Source: Candidatus Fermentibacterota bacterium
GTDB taxonomy: Bacteria > JAFGKV01
DNA: 11,306 nt
Assembly: GCA_030620115.1 (NCBI GenBank)
Contig: JAUXFG010000127.1
Location: 1-11,306 of the forward strand
Direction: 5' to 3'
Shown: piece after piece, positions 1 to 6,512 of the stretch
Layout of the letters: each line of letters begins with the position of its first letter
Numbering within the stretch: the first letter of the stretch is position 1
Made by a program: the position numbers and the translations under genes
The notes under the pieces: model-generated
Told to the model about the DNA's origin: nothing
The model's input: only the letters and a program-made list of their open reading frames with translations
Databases searched by the model: none

Positions 1-34
1 AGACGCGTTCGGTCCTCCTACGGGGTCCTCGGTC

Positions 35-115
35 GTCCCGCACCCAAAGCATTGGGTGCGGGACAGCCACAACCATTTCTTCTGTCTCGCCACGAAAGCC
101 GGTGAGAAGTCCGGG
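35..115 (-). repeat. Structured repeat element, copy 1 (core plus 13-bp hairpin)
   Basis: Read on the minus strand, the core at 115-88 (cccggacttctcaccggctt followed by tcgtggcg) matches the plus-strand core at 4057-4084 at 25 of 28 positions. About 25 nt beyond the core is a perfect 13-bp stem with a 4-nt loop (35-47 / 52-64, arms gtcccgcacccaa and ttgggtgcgggac). Copy 2 has the same order of core, an ATGGT-like patch and hairpin, but a different stem sequence, so structure rather than sequence seems conserved. The core starts right after the TAA stop of the toroid gene. The hairpin could end that transcript, but no T-tract follows it on the minus strand, so it is not a typical intrinsic terminator. 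Confidence 0.6.
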
Positions 116-1135
116 TTATGGCGCTGACGTGAGCGAGCGATACCGCGCCAGGGCTTCGATACAAATGGCGGTGGTCAACTCCTCAGATCCCCACCACACA
201 TTATCTTCGCGGGCTGCGTAGAACGCCACCGCAGGCCAGGAGCCATCCCATTTCTGGTGTGCAAGCAGAGTGGCGATGGCCTTTTCGGTCATGGAATCCG
301 GCGGTGCTCCCAGGTTGAAGAGCGCACAAACGGCACTGGCCGTGGCAAGATCGTTGCCAAAGGAACCGTCCGGTTCCTGGAGGGCGTGAAGTCTGGAAGT
401 CATGGTATCTTGTACGCTCTCGAGGCATGAAACGCCCTGGAAGAGCGCACGGGATATCATGTAGTAGATTACATTCAGGTCCACGTAGTACACCGAGGAT
501 TCGAGTTCCCTGTTGGCCACAATCACGTCCCTCAAGAAGCCGCAGGCGCCCCGTGTTTGCTCGTTCTCCCCCAAGTACAAGAGCACGTTGGCATTCACTA
601 CGCAGTCGATATCATTGGGATTGGTGGATCCGGGGTCTCGAATCCAGGTAAGGAATACCCCCTTACCGTTCCGGTTTCTGTAGATGGCGCGAAGGTTTGA
701 ACCGAAGCGAACACCGTGCCTCTTGAGGAGGAATGAAATGCAGGATATGTCATCAAGATCCGGGTCAATCCTCTTCTCGTTCAACGACGTCCAGTACCGC
801 CAGAGACCGGAGCCTTCCTCTTCCTCCAAGAGAAAATCGAGGCCCTTCTTGGTGATCTCATGCACCCGGCCGTCATCCACGAAATCGAGGGAATAGAGCA
901 CGAATGTGGTCACAAAGGGAGAGCTGTCGAAGTGCAGCACATACCGCATGGCGCTGTCGGGGGATGCATATGTCCGAAATTCCCCGTGACGAAGCTGATT
1001 CTTGAGGAGGAAGTCCAAAGCCTTGGAAACCGTCTCGTAGAGGCGTTTCTCATCGAGAGGTGTCGCACCGCTTCCCTTCATGCCGCCGAGCAGGATCAGC
1101 ACGCACACCATGCTTGGAATCCACCGATGTGTCAC
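116..1135 (-). CDS. Exported alpha/alpha-toroid protein, prenyltransferase/squalene-cyclase repeat type
   Basis: A 339-residue protein starting at GTG 1135. An upstream ATG (1228 or 1183) is possible, but the GTG start gives a compact signal peptide (VTHRWIPSMVCVLILLGG, likely cut after GSGA near residue 24), has a GGGGG stretch about 7 nt upstream, and overlaps the stop of a preceding small ORF as GTGA. Helical repeat signatures of the alpha/alpha6 toroid fold are visible: QEPDGSFG (253-260) followed by a small-residue helix, HQKWDGSW (293-300), NDID (174-177) leading into a NANVLLYL helix, and PDLDD (125-129). DLDD matches the DxDD general-acid motif of class II terpene cyclases. However, the length is about half of a squalene-hopene cyclase and the protein appears secreted, so I do not call it a cyclase. 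The family is uncharacterised to my knowledge; role unknown, perhaps peptide or lipid binding in the envelope. The fold call is good; the function is open. Confidence 0.8.
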   Translation of the reverse strand: MTHRWIPSMVCVLILLGGMKGSGATPLDEKRLYETVSKALDFLLKNQLRHGEFRTYASPDSAMRYVLHFDSSPFVTTFVLYSLDFVDDGRVHEITKKGLDFLLEEEEGSGLWRYWTSLNEKRIDPDLDDISCISFLLKRHGVRFGSNLRAIYRNRNGKGVFLTWIRDPGSTNPNDIDCVVNANVLLYLGENEQTRGACGFLRDVIVANRELESSVYYVDLNVIYYMISRALFQGVSCLESVQDTMTSRLHALQEPDGSFGNDLATASAVCALFNLGAPPDSMTEKAIATLLAHQKWDGSWPAVAFYAAREDNVWWGSEELTTAICIEALARYRSLTSAP

Positions 1136-1290
1136 TCCGATGCCCCCAGTCTTGTCATCGTGCTCCGGCCAGAATAAATCCATAGAAAAAGCCAGGCCCA
1201 AGCTACCACCAACCCGCCCAACAGGCAATCGAGTTGCTGCGTAGAATACTCTAGTATTCCTATGGATTTACTAGAGTATTCTCTCGCCAT
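1132..1290 (-). CDS. Possible 52-residue single-pass membrane peptide, translationally coupled
   Basis: ATG at 1290 is preceded by a strong Shine-Dalgarno, AAGGAGGAG (1307-1299), 8-10 nt upstream. The frame is open for 52 codons and ends in TGA at 1134-1132, which overlaps the GTG start of the next gene (GTGA). That arrangement is typical of translational coupling. Residues 23-40 (LLGGLVVAWAWLFLWIYS) form one hydrophobic, aromatic-rich segment flanked by R3/K8 and R42/R47. No known family is recognised. A perfect 14-bp inverted repeat lies inside codons 4-17, which is odd for a gene and may mean the segment is instead a regulatory leader. It could act as a membrane anchor or partner for the exported toroid protein, as a regulatory leader peptide, or be a chance ORF. 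Confidence 0.4.
   Translation of the reverse strand: MAREYSSKSIGILEYSTQQLDCLLGGLVVAWAWLFLWIYSGRSTMTRLGASE
1243..1282. promoter_or_regulatory. Perfect 14-bp inverted repeat, operator-like or RNA hairpin
   Basis: Arms agaatactctagta (1243-1256) and tactagagtattct (1269-1282) are exact reverse complements around a 12-nt spacer. The left arm contains a second dyad (gaatac-tcta-gtattc, 1244-1259), so three GAATAC/GTATTC half-sites occur in 40 bp. It lies upstream of the toroid gene and just downstream of a strong Shine-Dalgarno. This layout fits a dimeric repressor operator, or an mRNA hairpin limiting ribosome passage. No protein is assigned to it. Confidence 0.4.
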
Positions 1291-1312
1291 TCTTCTTGCT
1301 CCTCCTTCTATC

Positions 1313-1480
1313 ATCTGCACGCTGAACGCTCTCTTGTTCCGACAGCCTGACCCAGATTGACAGATTATAGATTCTTCCTTCCCCCCCCAGATTCTTCGGT
1401 CGCTCCGCTCCCTCAGAATGACACATCATTCCCAATCTCCTCCCAATCTCCTCTCCCAATCTGTGTAATCTGTGGTTCCC
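1313..1480. repeat. Mosaic of short dispersed repeats between two minus-strand genes
   Basis: The 197-nt gap between the beta-helix gene and the small ORF is made of short repeat modules that recur elsewhere in the window: acgctgaacgct (1318-1329), cagattcttcggtcgctccg and its continuation to 1426 (also near 3648, 3877 and, inverted and diverged, 3944), and tandem ctcccaatct-like units (1431-1461) running into aatctgtgtaatctgtggtt. The same module order (ctgaacg run, pyrimidine-rich spacer, attcttcgg module) occurs at 3599-3686. No coding sequence or terminator is evident. Confidence 0.6.
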
Positions 1481-1487
1481 GCATTCA

Positions 1488-3239
1488 TTACCTCCCTGCC
1501 ATATCAAAATCAAACGCCCCGGCGCCCGAACTCGCTTCGCCTTCCACACCCGCCTTCACCGCGATAACTCGGAAGAAGTGGTTCATTTGCGGATCCGGCG
1601 CCACCCCCGGGACCAGGAAGGTGCTATCACTGACATCGGCCAGGAGAAGAATCGATGACGGCACAAGGAAAGCCTCGTGTGCTCCATAGAGACGATAGGT
1701 ATCAACTGACAGGGGGAGCCCGCAGGTATCCTGGAGTACTTGTCGCCATTGCACGGAAAGGTCGTCGCCCTCAGGTGTAACCGTGAGCCCTTGCACGGTG
1801 GAGGGGATTCCCCCGCCGTGGGGATACTCGTATGCTCCAATATCCAGGACCCCATTGGAGGCCCGGGCCTTTCTGCTATGATGCTTGACATATTCCAGCT
1901 CAACGATGTGTTCAGGAAAACAGGCGCCGGCCAGGTCCGTTCCCGCATCAAGACAATCCGATGTTCCAGTAGGCCAGTACTCCTGGGCTGCTTCGTCCGA
2001 GAAGCCCGGACTCGTGCCGTTGATCATGCCGCCCAGATCATTCACCTCTCCCGCCAATGTCCCGTGGCAGTTCGTCCAGCCCGTCTTGAACCAGTTGTTC
2101 CAAAGGTCCAGTGTGCCGTTCTCATTGAGCATGGCAAGGTGCGAGCCTGTTGCGGTGACGTAGACGATGTTATTGCGACAGTCGCACGATTCGTCATTCG
2201 TCGAGAGCCGGAAGAGCGTCGTATTCCCCGATCGTGTGGACACCACGGTGTTGTGATAGAAGTAGAGCGTTCCCTTGCGATAGTGCGAAAATGTTCCGCT
2301 GTCCCCCCCATAGTGACAAACCTGGCTATTGCCTGAATCATCCGGCTCGATGAGGATATTGCCGTAGACGAAGGTTTCACGGTAGGAAGGATCATTATAG
2401 AGCTCGGGATGATCGCTATCCACAAGATCCAGTTGTCGGTTGCCGCTCTCGATCCAGTTGAACCTGATCACACACCCACTGGAACGGTCCTTGAGGTTGT
2501 TTCCGCCGCATCCGGATCGGAGTGGCCCGTAGTGATTGAACTGGTAGACGATACCCTGGGCCTCGCAGTACGAATTGTGCTGGTAGATCGATCCCTCCAT
2601 ACCATTGTCGTAGAGTTCGCAACCGTCAACCAGTACCTCCTCGGTATTCCAGGAAATGAAGAGTCCGTTGGCGCAGTCTTGGAGTACACAGCCCCTGAGC
2701 GTGAGATGCACGCCCTTCTCGATGTACACTGCCGCGGCGTTATCGTTATACGGCGTGTAGCCCGACCTTCCGTAAAAGGAGTAGGGAGGCCTCGCGCTCC
2801 TCAAATCCAGGCCTTCCAGGATGATGTATGAGGGTGTGCAGTCTGGAGGGCTGTTGGCGCCCCCTATCTTCACCAGCCCACGCCCCTCATTCCAGAAGTT
2901 CAGCTCGGGCCGCGTCGTGGCATCGATCCCGCTGATCACGGGCAACTGCCCGCTTGGGCCCTTCACGCCCTGTACCACGATAGGATCCTCCTCGGTTCCC
3001 AGCCTGCAGATCACCCATTTCTCGTGGTAGGCATTTTCTTGCCAATATATGCGTACACTGTCACCAGCGGCCAACGATTCCCAGGGAACCGAACCAATTG
3101 TTGGGTAGCTGGGGTCAGAACCCACCTCGTAGGTGACGGCTTCACCCATCCCCACCAGGGAACAGAGCCATATTGCCGCCACAAAGACAGAGAGCACTCC
3201 TCTGTCCCATCCATCTTCAGACTCCATTTGTACAAACAA
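1488..3239 (-). CDS. Exported right-handed parallel beta-helix protein with fibronectin-III-like C-terminus
   Basis: A 583-residue protein. TTG at 3239 is chosen because AAGGAG (3251-3246) lies 6 nt upstream. The in-frame ATG at 3227 would have an 18-nt spacing but keeps the same signal peptide (hydrophobic GVLSVFVAAIWLCSLVG, probable cleavage after GEA, residue 34). Residues about 60-470 show the short turn-strand repeats of pectate-lyase-like beta-helices: IILEGLDLR, LTLRGCVLQDC, VLVDGCELYDN, CVIRFNWIES, FVYGNILIE, LYFYHNTVVST, CDCRNNIVYV, LDLWNNWF. The solenoid closes with VLDIGAYEY, a common ending in this superfamily. Residues about 479-573 resemble a fibronectin-III domain (VQGLTVTPEGDDLSVQW, then YRLYG and FFRVIAV). 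Such proteins often act on or bind polysaccharides outside the cell. No lyase catalytic Lys/Arg set can be assigned by eye, so enzyme activity is unproven. It is upstream of the toroid gene on the same strand, separated by a repeat-filled gap. Confidence 0.85.
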   Translation of the reverse strand: MFVQMESEDGWDRGVLSVFVAAIWLCSLVGMGEAVTYEVGSDPSYPTIGSVPWESLAAGDSVRIYWQENAYHEKWVICRLGTEEDPIVVQGVKGPSGQLPVISGIDATTRPELNFWNEGRGLVKIGGANSPPDCTPSYIILEGLDLRSARPPYSFYGRSGYTPYNDNAAAVYIEKGVHLTLRGCVLQDCANGLFISWNTEEVLVDGCELYDNGMEGSIYQHNSYCEAQGIVYQFNHYGPLRSGCGGNNLKDRSSGCVIRFNWIESGNRQLDLVDSDHPELYNDPSYRETFVYGNILIEPDDSGNSQVCHYGGDSGTFSHYRKGTLYFYHNTVVSTRSGNTTLFRLSTNDESCDCRNNIVYVTATGSHLAMLNENGTLDLWNNWFKTGWTNCHGTLAGEVNDLGGMINGTSPGFSDEAAQEYWPTGTSDCLDAGTDLAGACFPEHIVELEYVKHHSRKARASNGVLDIGAYEYPHGGGIPSTVQGLTVTPEGDDLSVQWRQVLQDTCGLPLSVDTYRLYGAHEAFLVPSSILLLADVSDSTFLVPGVAPDPQMNHFFRVIAVKAGVEGEASSGAGAFDFDMAGR

Positions 3240-3598
3240 ACCCCTCTCCTTTCAAAAAGTGACACACCGGGCCGGCAGGTGAGAATATGCCTCCCTGTCA
3301 AAACAAGCAAGAACCAGTGAGGCATCAGTTCTCAGCCATCTGGCACTCAAGCATCTCGTCTTGCTCCCAATCCCGGCTCAAGAGCATCAGTGGAGGGACC
3401 TCGGCTTGTTGGCGGATCGCGTCCAGAGGTATTTGTCCCAATGGCGGTCACGAGGGACCGCGGCCCTCCAGCGAGGAATGAGTACGTCTTATACTTTGGA
3501 GGGACGCGCTTCGTCGCGTCCGTTGAATCGAGCATCAATGGCCATGACCAAGCATCGAAGATCCGACAACCGGCGGATGGCCCTCCATCACCCTCATC
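3240..3598. other. Non-coding stretch with short hairpins
   Basis: No credible gene is seen on either strand. Two hairpin signals occur: cgcggccctcca (3459-3470) against tggagggacgcg (3497-3508), 11 of 12 positions pairing across a 26-nt loop, and the nested ggacgcg-cttcgt-cgcgtcc (3502-3521). The minus-strand promoter of the beta-helix gene probably lies here. A TATTCT hexamer with TTGCTT 17 nt upstream (about 3287-3315, read on the minus strand) is possible but weak. Confidence 0.4.
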
Positions 3599-4030
3599 TC
3601 AACGCTGAACGCTGAACCCTGAACGCCCTCTTCTTCCAACCCCCACCCAGATTCTTCGGTCACTCCGCTCCCTCAGAATGACACATGCACTCACGCTCGA
3701 TTTCCTAATTGTCAAATCCCCTCCCTCCGCCAGATTTCATATTATAGATTGTAGATTTCAGATTCTTCCCCCCCATCCCCCAAATCCCTTCTTTTCCTTC
3801 GATGTTGGATGTTGGATGTTTGGCGTTCAATCCAAATCCCGCAATCCCGCAATCCCGCAATTCCCCTCCTCCCACCCAGATTCTTCGGTCGCTCCGCTCC
3901 CTCAGAATGACACACACTTCCACTCCCTTCTGCCTCAAACCCTTGTCATTCTGAGCGACTCCAAGAAGCGAAGAATCTCTCCTACATCCTTCCTCCGTCA
4001 TCTGAACGCTGAACGCTGAACGCTTCCTTC
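3599..4030. repeat. Dense mosaic of dispersed short repeats
   Basis: This holds 7-bp tandem runs ctgaacg/ctgaacc (3605-3625) and ctgaacg x3 (4002-4022), the cagattcttcgg...cagaatgacaca module at 3648-3686 and 3877-3914, tandem atcccgca units (about 3836-3861), gatgttggat direct repeats (about 3801-3820), and attatagattgtagatttcagattc. Reading frames through it only give low-complexity peptides. This style of repeat is frequent in candidate-phylum and FCB metagenome assemblies (from memory). It looks like untranslated repeat accumulation rather than a gene. Confidence 0.65.
3877..3980. repeat. Head-to-head inverted pair of the 'attcttcgg...cagaatgaca' repeat
   Basis: The module at 3877-3914 runs on the plus strand; a diverged copy at 3944-3980 (tgtcattctgagcgactcca, then agaagcgaagaatct) runs on the minus strand. 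Their inner ends, cagaatgaca (3903-3912) and tgtcattctg (3944-3953), are perfect complements and their outer ends (agattctt / aagaatct) also pair. The pair can therefore fold as a long imperfect stem across a 31-nt loop. The middle of the diverged copy has changed while both ends are kept. Confidence 0.55.
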
Positions 4031-4052
4031 TCCCAATCCCCCAATCCCTCAG

Positions 4053-4138
4053 TTAGCCCGAACTTCTCACCAGCTTTCGTCGCGAAAGGGCGGAGATGGT
4101 ATTGCCTGCAATGCCTGCGACCAAGGCTGGTCGCAGGC
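4053..4138 (+). repeat. Structured repeat element, copy 2 (core plus 11-bp hairpin)
   Basis: The core cccgaacttctcaccagctt followed by tcgtcgcg (4057-4084) is the inverted partner of the element at 88-115 (25 of 28 identical), followed by agatggt and a perfect 11-bp stem gcctgcgacca / tggtcgcaggc (4113-4123 / 4128-4138) with loop aggc. Spacing from core to hairpin is close to that in copy 1 although the stem sequence is unrelated. The two copies face each other and enclose the beta-helix and toroid genes. Confidence 0.6.
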
Positions 4139-4230
4139 GTATCCTCTACGATACGCCGAGTTCGGTCGACCGAGCGCAACGAAGCAGGGAGTGCCGGATC
4201 AGTCGCTGCAGTCCCGCGGTGGACGCGGGA
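4136..4230 (+). other. Cluster of further hairpins upstream of the oligopeptidase gene
   Basis: Three dyads follow the 4113-4138 hairpin: ggcgtatc-ctctac-gatacgcc (4136-4157), the palindrome tcggtcgaccga (4162-4173), and tcccgcg-gtgga-cgcggga (4212-4230). The stem at 4136-4157 uses bases 4136-4138 that also close the preceding hairpin, so the two cannot form fully together. The cluster ends 78 nt before the pepF start, so it may lie in its 5' leader. It may equally belong to the neighbouring repeat element. No ligand-binding class is recognised. Confidence 0.35.
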
Positions 4231-4307
4231 TGAGAAATGCGAGTTAGGGTTGTAGATTGTATGGTCTTGCTCTGAGAATTCTCTGCGCGAACCCCAAGGA
4301 GAAGATG

Positions 4308-6083
4308 ATGGAGTTACAGTGGAATCTTGATGATCTATATCCTTCCTTTGAATCCGCGGCCTTTCGGCGCGACTTCGCAAGGGTTGACTCGGAGATCGAG
4401 AAGATCACCCGGTGGGCGGCATCGAATCTCAAAGATTCCGCGTCGCCGGTTGAGAAAGTCGAGGCCTATATCGCGCAATACAATGAGCTGGGGTATCTCC
4501 TGGAGCGGCTGAGCGCCTTTGCCAATCTCCAGGTGAGCGTGGAAGCCACGAACCAGATGGCGCTGAAGTACGCGGATAGAATTCAGAAAAAGATGATCGC
4601 CCTCACGCAACCATCTGTGGCATTCATGAAGTGGCTTTCTTCTCTGGAGGATCTCGAGGAGATCCTTTCACGATCACCAGTGCTGCAGGAGCATGCCTTC
4701 ATCATGAGGGAGTCCGCTGATAAGGCGAAGTACCTCTTGAGTGAAAAGGAAGAGGTGGCCATAGCCATGCTCAAGAGCACCGGGTCCAAGGCGTGGACGA
4801 ATCTGCAAAACCGGCTTTCTTCAACCCTGCTTGTTGATATCACCATTGATGGTGAGGAAAAGAAGCTCCCCTTGGCCGTGGTGCGAAACATGTACCATGA
4901 CAGCGATGCGGCCACGCGGAAGAACGCATATGAGGCGGAACTTGCGGCATATGATCGGATAGAGCAGTCCTCATGCGCATGTCTGAATGCCATCAAGGGC
5001 GAGGTTGTCGCGATGACGAAGATGCGCGGCTACGCGTCAATTCTGGAGATGACCTTGATACGTTCCAGGATGGACCGGGCAACCCTGGACGCCATGCTCA
5101 CCGCAATCAAGGAATTCCTTCCCACCATGAGGGAGTATTACCGGGGCAAAGCGAAACTCCTCCATCATGAGCACGGTCTCCCTTTCTACGATCTTGTCGC
5201 CCCGATGGGAGAGCTCACCACCCGCTTCACCTACGCCGAAGCCCACAAGTTCATTGTGAAGAACTTCCGATCGTTCAGTGATAAGCTTGCTGATTACGCC
5301 GACCAGGCATTCGAAAGTCATTGGATCGACGCCGAGCCCAGGGAAGGGAAACGCGGGGGCGCCTTCTGCGACAACCTCCATTGCATCAAGCAGAGCCGCA
5401 TCCTCGCCAATTTTGAAGGCTCGTTCGATAATGTGAGGACCTTGGCGCATGAACTGGGGCACGGTTACCATGGCGCCTGTCTGATGGATGAATCGTACAT
5501 GAATACGGACTATCCCATGCCCCTGGCGGAAACGGCATCGATCTTCTGCGAGACCATCATCAATAACGCTGCTCTGGCAGAAGCATCGGGAGAAGAGGAG
5601 CTTATGATTCTGGAGACGGACCTCGCCAGCGCCGGGCAGGTCATTGTCGATATCTTCAGCCGATACCTCTTTGAAACCGAATTGATCCGCCGCCGTGAGG
5701 ATTCGCCGCTCTCTGTTGATGAACTGAAGGAATGTATGCTGAACGCCCAGAAGGAAGCCTATGGCGATGGCCTCGATCACCGCTTCCTTCACCCGTACAT
5801 GTGGTTGAATAAGCCCCACTACTACTATGCTGAATCGAACTTCTACAACTTCCCTTACGCTTTTGGGCTCCTTTTTGCGAAGGGGCTCTATGCGAAGTAC
5901 TTGGAAGCCGGGGAAAGCTTCGTCAATGCGTACGACGATCTCTTGAGCGCCACGGGCAAGAACAACATCGCCGCGGTTGCCAAGATGATGGACGTCGATG
6001 TTGCGTCTCCAGAGTTCTGGCGGAGTTCCCTAGAGCTGGTCGCTCAGGATGTGAGGAGGTTCTTGGCCTTGTCATCTCGTTAG
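4308..6083 (+). CDS. pepF: M3-family zinc oligoendopeptidase F
   Basis: A 591-residue cytosolic metallopeptidase expected to cleave short oligopeptides. The start is ATG 4308, with AAGGAG (4296-4301) 6 nt upstream. The adjacent ATG 4305 has only 3 nt, and an upstream TTG at 4257 would add an unsupported extension. The N-terminus MELQWNLDDLYPSF is typical of the PepF group. Residues about 100-180 fit the oligopeptidase-F N-terminal helical domain. The catalytic domain carries HELGH (H381, E382, H385), with the third zinc ligand probably E408 in PLAETASIF, 23 residues after H385, as usual for family M3. Further M3/PepF features are GGAFCDN (about 356-362) and the tyrosine-rich HYYYAESNFYNFPYAFG near residue 510, which contributes to substrate binding. 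There is no signal peptide. Length and motifs look intact. It stands alone; its stop overlaps the end of the GGDEF remnant on the other strand. Confidence 0.93.
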   Translation: MELQWNLDDLYPSFESAAFRRDFARVDSEIEKITRWAASNLKDSASPVEKVEAYIAQYNELGYLLERLSAFANLQVSVEATNQMALKYADRIQKKMIALTQPSVAFMKWLSSLEDLEEILSRSPVLQEHAFIMRESADKAKYLLSEKEEVAIAMLKSTGSKAWTNLQNRLSSTLLVDITIDGEEKKLPLAVVRNMYHDSDAATRKNAYEAELAAYDRIEQSSCACLNAIKGEVVAMTKMRGYASILEMTLIRSRMDRATLDAMLTAIKEFLPTMREYYRGKAKLLHHEHGLPFYDLVAPMGELTTRFTYAEAHKFIVKNFRSFSDKLADYADQAFESHWIDAEPREGKRGGAFCDNLHCIKQSRILANFEGSFDNVRTLAHELGHGYHGACLMDESYMNTDYPMPLAETASIFCETIINNAALAEASGEEELMILETDLASAGQVIVDIFSRYLFETELIRRREDSPLSVDELKECMLNAQKEAYGDGLDHRFLHPYMWLNKPHYYYAESNFYNFPYAFGLLFAKGLYAKYLEAGESFVNAYDDLLSATGKNNIAAVAKMMDVDVASPEFWRSSLELVAQDVRRFLALSSR

Positions 6084-6268
6084 CTCTCGCCACTCGTCAT
6101 CGGGCCAGGGAGATCCACCATCCGGAGAGAGATGGAGTTCCGTCCCTTGTTCTTGGAGTCGTACAAGGCTCTGTCAGCCTCTCTTATGAGGGTCTCCAGC
6201 AGCTCGTGAACAAACTCCTCATGATATTCACCTGGGGAACTCATCACACCGACCCCTCCGGCTACACA
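6080..6268 (-). pseudogene. C-terminal remnant of a GGDEF (diguanylate cyclase) domain
   Basis: About 63 residues match the end of GGDEF domains: CVAGGVGVMSS (the VSIGVA-like strand), then LLETLIREADRALYDSKNKG followed by RNSI, the classic helix ending ADxALYxxKxxGRN. The catalytic GGDEF signature and everything before it are missing; no related sequence is found in the bases beyond 6268. A methionine at 6295 allows a 71-codon frame, but there is no good Shine-Dalgarno. The fragment cannot make cyclic di-GMP. The break falls at a short direct repeat (ggttgaat at 6271 and 6281, ttgaatcggg at 6296). Its TAA overlaps the pepF TAG by two bases. Confidence 0.75.
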
Positions 6269-6512
6269 CGGGTTGAATGGGGTTGAATCGTTCAATTGAA
6301 TCGGGGTCGGACCAAGCTGTCTCCTTGTAGTTCAATGGGAAACGGTCCTAATAGTATGTGTTCTCGGAGCTTAGATCGCTGTTTTTGCCCTCGGAATCGG
6401 TACTGTAAGAAATCTCCGGCTCTCGAAGCTCATTTACACCTTCTTTGGCAATGACGCTCCTACCTCACGCCTTGACGCCAAGCCGAATCAAGACTCTAAT
6501 CATCAATACGTG

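Noticed and set aside
35-64. Intrinsic terminator for the toroid gene
   Set aside because: The stem is strong, but no T-tract follows it on the minus strand and it is part of a two-copy repeat element.
1357-1689. Plus-strand open frame across the beta-helix gene end and the repeat region
   Set aside because: It translates the short-repeat mosaic and the antisense of the beta-helix gene; there is no ribosome site and no recognisable domain.
3297-3302. TTGACA-like -35 box upstream of the beta-helix gene (minus strand)
   Set aside because: No matching -10 hexamer lies 16-18 nt downstream; the match alone is too short to call a promoter.
3678-4019. Open frames on both strands through the repeats
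   Set aside because: They consist of translated tandem and dispersed repeats (ctgaacg, atcccgca, gatgttggat) and give low-complexity peptides.
5037-5819. 260-codon minus-strand frame inside pepF
   Set aside because: It is antisense to a well-supported M3 peptidase, including its zinc motif; the product resembles no family and there is no ribosome site.
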